A program made the position numbers and the translations under genes. The notes beneath the pieces were generated by a model. That model was not told where the DNA came from. It saw only the letters and a list, made by a program, of their open reading frames with translations, and ran no database searches. Below, piece after piece: positions 1 to 7,026 of a stretch of DNA of 12,710 nucleotides; positions within the stretch are counted from its first letter, which is position 1, and every line of letters begins with the position of its first letter. Source of the stretch: Methylophilaceae bacterium (GTDB taxonomy: Bacteria; Pseudomonadota; Gammaproteobacteria; Burkholderiales; Methylophilaceae); the NCBI GenBank assembly GCA_025362115.1, contig JANYIK010000125.1, positions 1 through 12,710 of the forward strand, in the 5' to 3' direction.

Positions 1-381
1 GGTAAACTCAGCTTGTTCTATCGCACGCATCAGGCCTCTTCTACCTTTGCCGCTAGCAACCGCCAGCATAAAGCCATCGTCGGCCAGCGCGGGCAGTGCA
101 GCTTCAACCCCGTCAAATAACCGTATGTCGGCGCTCCTGACATTGTAATGATGCTTGTAGCGTTCGGCCACGGCTTGCATCAGGTCGGCATCCAGATCAC
201 CAAATAACACTTTGAGCGCAGCAAATAACTCCAACCCAATAATATCGCGCGAGGCCTGGTCGCTGGGCTCTGGCAAATTCAAATCGTGGCTGGCAAGGCG
301 TAGCGCATCTACGATAGCAACGGTGGAGTCGGCCAAAGTGCCATCCCAATCGAATATCAATAAATCAAAGCGTTTTGGCAT
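1..381 (-). CDS. HAD-superfamily hydrolase, phosphoglycolate phosphatase-like (partial)
   Basis: Likely a cytosolic HAD-IA phosphatase. The start is inside the window, but the C-terminus runs off the left edge, so only the first 127 residues are visible. Motif I, DWDGTLADS, lies at residues 11-19, with the nucleophile Asp11 and the acid/base Asp13. The helical cap follows, and the motif II Ser lies in AVASGKG at about residue 110. The Lys and Asp motifs III/IV would be outside the window. The ATG at 381 is inside the rluC 3' end (17-nt overlap), with no clear Shine-Dalgarno, so translation is probably coupled to rluC. A HAD phosphatase behind rluC is a frequent order in beta- and gammaproteobacteria. 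The substrate is unknown: phosphoglycolate is only the family default, and pyrophosphatase or nucleotidase activity is also possible. Confidence 0.85.
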   Translation of the reverse strand, partial: MPKRFDLLIFDWDGTLADSTVAIVDALRLASHDLNLPEPSDQASRDIIGLELFAALKVLFGDLDADLMQAVAERYKHHYNVRSADIRLFDGVEAALPALADDGFMLAVASGKGRRGLMRAIEQAEFT

Positions 382-1354
382 GTTCAATCTGTAAGGTGTT
401 TAGAAATCTTTCCAGTTCTTTGGGTAGCGGCGCTACCAGCTTTAGCACTTCCCCACTCAAAGGATGGTTGAGTACAGTTTCGACCGAATGCAAGAACATT
501 CTCTTCAAACCGCGTTTTTGCAGGGTTTTATTCAGTGCAAAGTCGCCATATTTATCATCGCCAACAATAGGAAAGCCCAAATGTGCCAATTGCACTCTCA
601 ATTGATGCGTACGCCCAGTAATGAGGTCGGCTTCCAGTAAGGTAAATTCGCCTAAATTTTCATGCAAATGGAAAATGGTTTCCGAAACCTGCCCACCCTC
701 TTCCACCCACACTCTTTTTTCGCCGTTGTCCTGCACCACTTTTTTCAGCGGTAACACCACGCGTTGTTTTTGATTACGCCACGCACCTTTGATCAACATC
801 ACGTAGCGCTTCTGTACTTGGTTGGCACGCAGCATTTCGTGCAGTTTCACCAAAGCGCTACGTTTTTTGCCTATCAGCAGCACGCCAGAAGTCTCCCTGT
901 CCAGCCTATGCACTAACTCCAAATATTTAGCCTGTGGGCGCTCCATGCGTAACTGTTCAATCACCCCGCGCGAAATACCGCTACCGCCGTGTACGGCCAT
1001 GCCAGAGGGTTTGTTGATGGCAATCATGGCTTCGTCTTCGTAGAGAATCGCGTCTAAAAATTGGGCATGGATAAATTGATTATGCTCTGGAGCCTTACCC
1101 AGTTTGGCTGCTGGCGCCGCGGTACGTACCGGAGGAATGCGTAACAGCTCACCCAATTGCAGCTTGTATGCGGCATCCACGCGCTTGCTATTCACGCGTA
1201 CTTCACCGCTACGCACGATGCGATAGAGATGACTTTTGGGTACGCCTTTAAGCTGCTTGGCCAGAAAGTTATCAAGTCGTTGCCCAGCACCGCCCTCATC
1301 CACGGTGAGCATGGTGACCTTATCCGGTGCAGAGTTTTTGCCTATTTCGCTCAT
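365..1354 (-). CDS. rluC: 23S rRNA pseudouridine synthase RluC (955/2504/2580)
   Basis: Converts uridines of 23S rRNA (955, 2504 and 2580 in E. coli numbering) to pseudouridine. The 329-aa protein has an N-terminal S4 RNA-binding domain at about residues 22-80 (QRLDNFLAKQLKGVPKS, then GEVRVNSKRVD). The RluA-type catalytic domain begins near residue 100, with NKPSGMAVHGGSG at 114-126 and the signature HRLDRETSG at 149-157, where Asp152 is the catalytic residue. GRTHQLRV lies further on. Length and motifs match E. coli RluC closely, and the KGVPKS and NKPSGMAVHGGSG stretches favour RluC over RluD or RluA. The ATG at 1354 is chosen. An internal ATG at residue 15 has an AAGG just upstream and is a possible alternative. 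The gene is divergent from rne and overlaps the HAD gene by 17 nt. Confidence 0.93.
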   Translation of the reverse strand: MSEIGKNSAPDKVTMLTVDEGGAGQRLDNFLAKQLKGVPKSHLYRIVRSGEVRVNSKRVDAAYKLQLGELLRIPPVRTAAPAAKLGKAPEHNQFIHAQFLDAILYEDEAMIAINKPSGMAVHGGSGISRGVIEQLRMERPQAKYLELVHRLDRETSGVLLIGKKRSALVKLHEMLRANQVQKRYVMLIKGAWRNQKQRVVLPLKKVVQDNGEKRVWVEEGGQVSETIFHLHENLGEFTLLEADLITGRTHQLRVQLAHLGFPIVGDDKYGDFALNKTLQKRGLKRMFLHSVETVLNHPLSGEVLKLVAPLPKELERFLNTLQIEHAKTL

Positions 1355-1437
1355 CTAGCCTATACTCTACGCTTGCCTATGGGCATCTCATTAAAGAATA
1401 TCTGGTTAATTTTGCTCACCATTTCATATTTGGATTG

Positions 1438-1466
1438 ATTATATTCAGATCGAATTCAGTTGAAAA
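1438..1466 (-). promoter_or_regulatory. candidate sigma-70 promoter of rluC
   Basis: Read on the minus strand, this is TTTTCA, a 17-bp spacer and a perfect TATAAT -10 box. It would start transcription near position 1431, giving an rluC leader of about 77 nt. It is the only good match to consensus upstream of rluC. The prediction is by eye only. Confidence 0.45.
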
Positions 1467-1662
1467 AAGTAGCAACTAAAAAGCAGGGTAACCTTGGCTT
1501 CCCGGTGGATAGCACTAGTCCGCAGCGTGACGAATTCAAGGTCAGTCCTAATTAATTGCGCTCAAGAGTTAGCGCGTCGCGAATTGGTTAAGGTTTTATT
1601 TAATTCTCTTTAACTGGCGGCAGGAAAACAGAGTTTATTGTAAACGATAAGTCGCACAGAAC

Positions 1663-1692
1663 TTAAAATGCTGTGCCATAAATTTTTATAAT
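1663..1692 (+). promoter_or_regulatory. candidate sigma-70 promoter of rne
   Basis: TTAAAA at 1663-1668, an 18-bp spacer, and a perfect TATAAT at 1687-1692. The start site would be near 1699, leaving a leader of about 190 nt before rne. Other promoters further upstream are possible, because the region is long and AT-rich. Confidence 0.45.
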
Positions 1693-1860
1693 CAACGTTA
1701 AGTTTAGTTTTTAACGATTTGATATTGCAAGAGTTGTGTTGCGATGGCTTTATAAATCCCCGCAACCTTATGCGCTTGTGGCTTAGGCTCACAACCGTCC
1801 ACTCTTGTGCTACTTGTAGCGGTCGTTTAGTAACTCCCCTCCGTTTTTTCGCATGGCGTA

Positions 1861-1880
1861 CCCGCATTTGAGCGCGGGAG
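1861..1880 (+). promoter_or_regulatory. rne ribosome-binding site in a small hairpin
   Basis: GGGAG at 1876-1880 lies 8 nt before the rne ATG and is a good Shine-Dalgarno. Its first three bases are also the end of the right arm of a CCCGC/GCGGG stem (1861-1865 with 1874-1878, 8-nt loop). The stem could therefore partly hide the site. The pairing is seen in the sequence; a regulatory effect is inferred. Confidence 0.5.
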
Positions 1881-1888
1881 AACAATAA

Positions 1889-4309
1889 ATGAAACGCATG
1901 TTATTCAATGCGACACAGGCTGAAGAGCTGCGTGTCGCCATCGTTGATGGCCAAAAACTGATTGACTTGGACATCGAACACGCAGGTAAAGAGCAACGCA
2001 AAAGCAACATTTATAAAGGCGTTATCACACGCATAGAACCCAGCTTGGAAGCCGCTTTCGTCAATTACGGCACGGATCGTCACGGGTTTTTACCATTCAA
2101 GGAAGTCGCGCGCAGCAATTTCATCGCCGACGCTGACGGCAAGCGCATTCAAGACGTATTACGCGAAGGCCAGGAAATCATCGTGCAAGTCGAAAAAGAC
2201 GAGCGCGGGAACAAGGGGGCGGCACTCACTACTTTCATTTCGCTGGCAGGCCGTTATTTGGTGCTGATGCCGAATAACCCAAGAGGTGGCGGCGTTTCAC
2301 GCCGGATTGAAGGTGAAGATCGCAACGAACTGCGCGACATCATGGCGCAGCTTGAGGTGCCTAACGGCATGAGCATCATTGCCCGTACCGCAGGCATCGG
2401 CCGCACTTTTGAAGAATTGCAGTGGGATTTGAGCTACTTGCTGCAACTATGGAGCGCGATCGAAAACGCTTCCAACCTGCAAAAAGGTGCCTTCCTCATC
2501 TATCAGGAAGGCAGCTTGGTCATCCGTGCCATCCGCGATTACTACCAGCCTGACATCGGCGAAATCCTGATTGATACGCCGGATATTTACGAACAGGCCG
2601 TGCAGTTTATGAATCATGTCATGCCCGCCACAGTGGCGCGCGTCAAACTTTATAGCGACGATGTGCCGCTATTTTCACGCTTTCAAATCGAACATCAAAT
2701 TGAGACCGCGTTTTCGCGTGAAGTACGCCTGCCTTCAGGTGGCGCTGTGGTGATAGATCATACGGAAGCGCTGGTGTCGGTAGATGTGAACTCAGGACGC
2801 GCCACCAAAGGTAGCGATATCGAGCAAACCGCCTTCAACACCAATCTGGAAGCCGCAGAAGAAGTGGCGCGTCAGTTGCGCTTGCGCGACTTGGGCGGCT
2901 TGGTGGTGATTGACTTTATCGACATGGAAAGTCCGCGCAACCAGCGCGAGGTAGAAAATCGCCTACGCGACGCGCTGCATTACGACCGTGCTCGTGTACA
3001 AACCGGTAAAATTTCGCGCTTTGGCTTGATGGAGCTTTCGCGTCAACGCCTGCGTCCAAGTTTGGGCGAATCCAACCACATCCCCTGTCCGCGCTGCCAC
3101 GGCACCGGGCACATTCGCGGCATTGAATCTACCGCTTTGCATATCTTACGTATCGTGCAAGAAGAATCCATGAAAGAAAACACTGGTGCGGTGCAAGTGC
3201 AAGTGCCGGTAGAAGTCGCTACATTCTTGCTAAACGAGAAACGCAGCGATATTCACGCCGTAGAGCAACGCATGGATGTAAACGTGATTCTGATTCCCAA
3301 CATACACTTGGAAACGCCTAACTACACTATCGTGCGCCTGCGTGAAGACGAAACCGGCGAAAAAGAAGTTGCACGTAGCTACCAACTAGTGGAAATGTCT
3401 ACCGAGTCCGAAGAAAGTAGTGGCCAAAGTAAACAGCAAGAAGTAAAGCCCATGCGTCAAGAGGCAGCGGTGAAAGGGATTACGCCCGCACAGCCTGCCC
3501 CTGTTCGTGCAGCGGTGGCAACCCCTTCAATTTTCGGGCGATTCAAATCATGGCTAGGGAAAATTACCGCAGCTAAGGAAGTTGAAACTGAAGATGGGCC
3601 TAGACACCGTCCCACATCTAGCCCACGTCGTGATCGCAATGAAAGAGGTGGTCGCGGAAACCGTGGCGGTCGTGGGGAACGTGATCAAGCGCAGCGCGGC
3701 GCAGCTATGGAGAACAAACTACAAGAAGCACGCCCACCGCGTGAGCCTCGCCCGCCAAGGCCAGAACGCGACAAAGCACCTGTAGCGACGAATGCTGCTA
3801 CAGAAGCAGGTGCCGAGCGTGAAGATCAACCTCAGCGCAGTCGCCGCAGTCGTGGCGGCCGCGGTCGTAATCGTGGCGACCGCCCCGCACGTGAGTCATT
3901 AGCGCAAACGCCATCAGCTAATGAGAATATAGTGCCCACGACACCGGAAGTGGCCGCCACTCCAGCGCCTGTGGTTGAAAAGATCGTGATACCTGAAGTG
4001 CAAGTCGTAGCGCCACCAGTGGTTGTAGAAATTACAACCGTTCCAGATGTGCTTGCTGAGGCTCCCGCAACTAAGAAATCACGCGCACCTGCGCGTCGCA
4101 AAGCCACGCCGAAGCCTATTGTCGCGGATCTTGCCAGCGTTGGTTTGGAAATGGTGGAAACACACCCAGAAAAAGCGGCCGCAATAGCTGTTGTTAAAGA
4201 GGAACCATCGCCACGTAAAGCACCCAAGAAGTCTGCTGCTTGGCAGAAAAAAGTGGCTGCCGATAAAGCAACTGAAGAAGCTTTGGTGATGGTGGAAACA
4301 CAGAAGTAA
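1889..4309 (+). CDS. rne: ribonuclease E
   Basis: Endoribonuclease that starts decay of most mRNAs and processes rRNA and tRNA precursors; scaffold of the RNA degradosome at the inner membrane. The 806-aa protein has an S1 RNA-binding domain at about residues 36-120. The catalytic core carries the metal-binding Asp299 (VSVDVNSG) and Asp342 (VVIDFIDM), equivalent to E. coli D303 and D346. The zinc-link CPRC at 400-403 joins protomers of the tetramer. After about residue 500 the tail is low-complexity. PSIFGRFKSWLGKI (546-559) looks like the amphipathic membrane-targeting helix. Two Arg/Gly-rich stretches follow at about 571-600 and 650-668, then an Ala/Pro/Lys-rich end. LEMVET (753-758) and LVMVET (799-804) form a small repeat. 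The tail shows this is RNase E and not RNase G. The ATG has GGGAG 8 nt upstream. It is monocistronic, with its own terminator. Confidence 0.97.
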   Translation: MKRMLFNATQAEELRVAIVDGQKLIDLDIEHAGKEQRKSNIYKGVITRIEPSLEAAFVNYGTDRHGFLPFKEVARSNFIADADGKRIQDVLREGQEIIVQVEKDERGNKGAALTTFISLAGRYLVLMPNNPRGGGVSRRIEGEDRNELRDIMAQLEVPNGMSIIARTAGIGRTFEELQWDLSYLLQLWSAIENASNLQKGAFLIYQEGSLVIRAIRDYYQPDIGEILIDTPDIYEQAVQFMNHVMPATVARVKLYSDDVPLFSRFQIEHQIETAFSREVRLPSGGAVVIDHTEALVSVDVNSGRATKGSDIEQTAFNTNLEAAEEVARQLRLRDLGGLVVIDFIDMESPRNQREVENRLRDALHYDRARVQTGKISRFGLMELSRQRLRPSLGESNHIPCPRCHGTGHIRGIESTALHILRIVQEESMKENTGAVQVQVPVEVATFLLNEKRSDIHAVEQRMDVNVILIPNIHLETPNYTIVRLREDETGEKEVARSYQLVEMSTESEESSGQSKQQEVKPMRQEAAVKGITPAQPAPVRAAVATPSIFGRFKSWLGKITAAKEVETEDGPRHRPTSSPRRDRNERGGRGNRGGRGERDQAQRGAAMENKLQEARPPREPRPPRPERDKAPVATNAATEAGAEREDQPQRSRRSRGGRGRNRGDRPARESLAQTPSANENIVPTTPEVAATPAPVVEKIVIPEVQVVAPPVVVEITTVPDVLAEAPATKKSRAPARRKATPKPIVADLASVGLEMVETHPEKAAAIAVVKEEPSPRKAPKKSAAWQKKVAADKATEEALVMVETQK

Positions 4310-4316
4310 TCTGTTC

Positions 4317-4368
4317 ATCTTAACCAATAAAAAACCCCGCTTCTGCGGGGTTTTTTATTGGTTAAGAT
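4317..4368 (+). terminator. strong Rho-independent terminator after rne
   Basis: A perfect 24-bp stem (4317-4340 paired with 4345-4368) encloses a TTCT loop. The GC-rich top, CCCCGC/GCGGGG, is followed by six T on the right arm. The left arm carries six A, so it could also stop transcription from the opposite strand. It begins 8 nt after the rne stop codon. Confidence 0.95.
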
Positions 4369-4399
4369 TTCCTTTAAGTTTCTGCAACAACGGATTAGG

Positions 4400-4429
4400 T
4401 TAAAATAACGAAGAACAGTTTCATATACT
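4400..4429 (+). promoter_or_regulatory. candidate promoter of the TPR gene
   Basis: TTAAAA at 4400-4405, an 18-bp spacer and TATACT at 4424-4429, directly after the rne terminator. The start site would fall near 4436, so the leader is only about 20 nt. This agrees with the absence of a visible Shine-Dalgarno before the next gene. Confidence 0.4.
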
Positions 4430-4456
4430 CTGTCAGCTTATCAATTGTCCAACATC

Positions 4457-6352
4457 ATGACATTAGAAAATTCCACCTTAGATCGCCAATCCAGCCTAGA
4501 ACAAGCCATTCAGTTCCATATGGATGGTCATTTGGATAAAGCTGAGCAGATTTATATGCAACTTTTAAAAAAAGACGATAACGATGAGGAATTACTCTAT
4601 CTAATAGGCGTCCTTGCTTGCGATCTGGGAATTTTTGATGCCGCTTGCCGTTTTTTGCAAAAGGCAATTGACCTAAACCCTTCGTTTATTGAAGCCACAC
4701 AACAATTGGCAATAGCGCTTAATAGCTGCGGAAAACCAAACGAAGCCTTAGTGTATTTCAACCGAACCATCAAAGCTGCTCCAGATAACCATCTAGCGCT
4801 CAACCAGTGCGCATCCATTTTGATTGATCTTGGTCGGTTAGAAGAGGCCAAACAATGTATCAGGCAAGCGTTAGAGGTTACTCCGGAAAATCCAGAGTCA
4901 TTAATCCACGCAGGAAGGATCGCCTTGCTTCAAAAAGAGCCTGTGGTGGCCGAAAGATTGTTCAGTAAGTCACTACAGCTGATTCCCGATGATGTTAATT
5001 GCCTGAATTGGCTGGGGTTGGCGCAATTACAGCAAGACAAATACGTTGATGCTCAACAGACATTGCAAAAAGTCGTTACGCTAGACCCCGAACTTGCACA
5101 AGCTCACAACAATTTAGGATTGGCACAACACCGTCAAGGCGAGCTTGCAAATGCTGTAATCTCCTTCAAATCAGCGCTCGACTTAGACAGCACCTATACT
5201 GGCGCAAAATTAAATCTGGCCAACACTCTGCGCATTCTTGGTCAGCTTGATGAGGCTCGCAAACTACAAGAATCAGTTCTGGAAACGCACCCTGATTCCA
5301 CAGAAGCGCTCAATAATTTAGCAACAACCTTCCAAGATTTGGGACAGCCGAATCAAGCGCTATCATGCCTTAAAAAGGCAAATAGCATCAACCCAACACT
5401 ACCCCATGTCAAATGGAATACTTCTCTGGCGCAACTACTTTTGGGCGACTATGTGAATGGATGGGCTAATTTTGAATATCGGTGGGATGGGTGCTCTAAC
5501 CTTAAAAATGCCTATAAAAAACCATTAGACAAAGCCTGGCGGGGAGAAGATTTACAAGGGAAGACTCTGTTACTCTGGGCAGAGCAAGGATTTGGAGACA
5601 CTTTGCAATTTGTACGCTTCACCGAAAACATACTCAATCTGGGCGCGCAAGTCATTCTAGAGGTACAAAAGGAACTCGTTGATCTGCTACAAGGCACCTT
5701 CAAAACAGCCACTGTGATCGCTAGTGGGATTGCTAACCCTGCCTACCATTATCACTGTCCTATGATGAGTCTGCCATTTAACCTGAGTATCACTTTGGAT
5801 AATTTAAGCAATCGCATACCCTACTTACTCGCGGATAAAAAAAAGTGTGCCTATTGGAAGAAAAAAATCAAATCCACTCATGGCAAAAAAGTTGGTCTAG
5901 TCTGGGCAGGAAGCTCTCGTGAAGGAAATATAGAGCTAGTTGCAATTGACGCGAGGCGAAGCCTTCAACTAAAAGCACTGTCTAGTATTCTTAAAATTCC
6001 AGGGTACAGTTTCTTCAGCTTACAAAAAGGTGAACATAGTCGCCAAATCATAGAGCTTGGCCTGAACGAACAAATCATGGACTTTTCTGATGAATGGAGG
6101 GATTTTCAAGATACGGCAGCCTTTGTTGCCAATCTTGACATGGTCATCAGCGTTGACACGGCTGTTGCTCATTTAGCTGGGGCTTTAGGCAAAGAAACTT
6201 GGTTATTAAATCGCTACGACACCTGCTGGCGCTGGCTTTATGATAGAAATGATTCGCCTTGGTATCCTAAACTACATCAGTTCCGTCAATCTAGCCCCGG
6301 GGATTGGGATGCGGTGGTAAGCGAAGTAGCAAAGGCACTTGCAAAAAAATAG
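4457..6352 (+). CDS. TPR protein with C-terminal glycosyltransferase-like domain
   Basis: A 631-aa protein, function unknown. Residues about 10-335 are roughly nine tandem tetratricopeptide repeats, seen as recurring patterns such as NNLGLAQHRQGELANAVISF and NLANTLRILGQLDEARKL. TPR arrays bind partner proteins or peptides. The C-terminal part, from about residue 365, resembles GT-B glycosyltransferases of the heptosyltransferase (GT9)/SPINDLY-like group: GKTLLLWAEQGFGDTLQFVRF near 367 and VISVDTAVAHLAGALGK near 562, which holds the likely nucleotide-sugar site, then WRWLYDRNDSPWYP. No signal peptide or membrane segment is seen, so it is probably cytosolic. It may glycosylate proteins or surface polymers (inference). 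The ATG at 4457 is used; a TTG at 4445 in the same frame would add four residues, and neither has a Shine-Dalgarno. Codons are visibly more AT-rich than in rne, radA or hpnD, suggesting a different history. Confidence 0.8.
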   Translation: MTLENSTLDRQSSLEQAIQFHMDGHLDKAEQIYMQLLKKDDNDEELLYLIGVLACDLGIFDAACRFLQKAIDLNPSFIEATQQLAIALNSCGKPNEALVYFNRTIKAAPDNHLALNQCASILIDLGRLEEAKQCIRQALEVTPENPESLIHAGRIALLQKEPVVAERLFSKSLQLIPDDVNCLNWLGLAQLQQDKYVDAQQTLQKVVTLDPELAQAHNNLGLAQHRQGELANAVISFKSALDLDSTYTGAKLNLANTLRILGQLDEARKLQESVLETHPDSTEALNNLATTFQDLGQPNQALSCLKKANSINPTLPHVKWNTSLAQLLLGDYVNGWANFEYRWDGCSNLKNAYKKPLDKAWRGEDLQGKTLLLWAEQGFGDTLQFVRFTENILNLGAQVILEVQKELVDLLQGTFKTATVIASGIANPAYHYHCPMMSLPFNLSITLDNLSNRIPYLLADKKKCAYWKKKIKSTHGKKVGLVWAGSSREGNIELVAIDARRSLQLKALSSILKIPGYSFFSLQKGEHSRQIIELGLNEQIMDFSDEWRDFQDTAAFVANLDMVISVDTAVAHLAGALGKETWLLNRYDTCWRWLYDRNDSPWYPKLHQFRQSSPGDWDAVVSEVAKALAKK

Positions 6353-6357
6353 CTGGT

Positions 6358-6445
6358 TGGCGGAAGCGGTGAGATTCGAACTCACGAACGGTTACCCGTT
6401 GCCGGTTTTCAAGACCGGTGCAATCGACCACTCTGCCACACTTCC
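6358..6445 (-). tRNA. tRNA-Ser(UGA)
   Basis: A complete class II tRNA, read 6445 to 6358. The acceptor stem is GGAAGTG with CGCTTCC, discriminator G, and CCA is encoded. The anticodon stem CCGGT/ACCGG holds loop CTTGAAA with anticodon TGA. The long variable arm is typical of serine tRNAs. The T arm is GTGAG/CTCAC with TTCGAAT. It reads UCA and other UCN codons. It lies on the same strand as def, 47 nt downstream of it, and converges on the TPR gene, whose stop codon is only 5 nt from the CCA end. A run of seven T follows 8 nt after CCA on the minus strand, inside the end of the TPR gene, and may help termination. Confidence 0.97.
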
Positions 6446-6476
6446 AAAAACTTGCTTACAACTTAAGTCAGCCGTG

Positions 6477-6485
6477 ATTCTAGCA
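6477..6485 (-). promoter_or_regulatory. possible extended -10 promoter for tRNA-Ser
   Basis: On the minus strand TGCTAGAAT forms an extended -10 (TGn plus TAGAAT), about 30 nt upstream of the tRNA 5' end. No convincing -35 box is seen, which is normal for extended -10 promoters. The tRNA could equally be transcribed from the def operon. Confidence 0.3.
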
Positions 6486-6492
6486 CAGCCGC

Positions 6493-7026
6493 CTAGTCTG
6501 GCTCTACGGGCAAATCTGGGAACAGCACCTCGTTATAGCCAAAGTTTCGCATGTCTTGAATTCGCATCGGGTAGAGGATGCCATCCAGATGGTCGCATTC
6601 ATGCTGCACCACTCTGGCGTGAAAGCCTTGTACGGTGCGGTCTATAAGCTGTCCCATTGCGTCAAAACCGGTGTATCTAAGCCGTGTATAACGTGGCACC
6701 AGGCCGCGCATTCCGGGTACAGATAAACAACCCTCCCAAGCTTCGTCTTTTTTATCATCAAGCGGCGTTAATACGGGGTTGATGAGTACCGTGTCGGGAA
6801 TGCTGGCAGCATCCGGGTAACGTGGGCTATCAAAACCGCCGAATATCACCAAGCGCAAACTTACGCCGATTTGCGGAGCAGCCAAGCCAGCGCCACTCAA
6901 GGCCGCCATGGTGTCGCGCATGTCTTGTATTAACGTGTGGAGTTCTGGCGTGTTGAATGCGGTGATAGGTGCGGCTTTTTCCAGCAGCAGCGGCTCACCC
7001 ATCCTTAATACTGGTCTAACTGCCAT
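6493..7026 (-). CDS. def: peptide deformylase
   Basis: Metalloenzyme that removes the formyl group from the N-terminal Met of new proteins at the ribosome. The 177-aa product has all three family motifs: GAGLAAPQ at 45-52, EGCLS at 98-102 with metal-ligand Cys100, and HECDH at 142-146 with the other metal ligands His142 and His146 and catalytic Glu143. Length fits the family (E. coli 169 aa). I start it at the ATG at 7026 (MAVRPVLRMGEPLL), where homology to deformylases begins. The longer frame back to 7074 adds 16 Trp/Cys-rich residues that translate the upstream gene's end. The start overlaps the phosphorylase stop by 11 nt, with GGTGG upstream, so translation is probably coupled. The gene is not beside fmt, so it may be a second deformylase copy; that cannot be decided from the window. 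Confidence 0.94.
   Translation of the reverse strand: MAVRPVLRMGEPLLLEKAAPITAFNTPELHTLIQDMRDTMAALSGAGLAAPQIGVSLRLVIFGGFDSPRYPDAASIPDTVLINPVLTPLDDKKDEAWEGCLSVPGMRGLVPRYTRLRYTGFDAMGQLIDRTVQGFHARVVQHECDHLDGILYPMRIQDMRNFGYNEVLFPDLPVEPD

Larger units (their letters stand above)
1355..1888. other. divergent rluC/rne intergenic region with long structured rne leader
   Basis: This is 534 bp without a supported gene. It holds the rluC promoter, a candidate rne promoter and several short inverted repeats. These are GCGCT/AGCGC at 1558-1575, GTTTA/TAAAC at 1633-1645, GTTGCG/CGCAAC at 1738-1766, and CCCGC/GCGGG at 1861-1878. RNase E is known in E. coli to autoregulate through a structured 5' leader, so a long non-coding leader here fits the family. 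The E. coli leader structure itself was not recognised. Small ORFs on the minus strand at 1610-2010 have no recognisable content. Confidence 0.6.

Noticed and set aside
1610..2010. Short minus-strand frames upstream of and inside rne
   Set aside because: They overlap the rne leader and coding region, show no family motif and have no plausible start context.
3582..4327. Several open frames inside the rne tail region on both strands
   Set aside because: They result from the GC-rich, repetitive codons of the Arg/Ala-rich tail.
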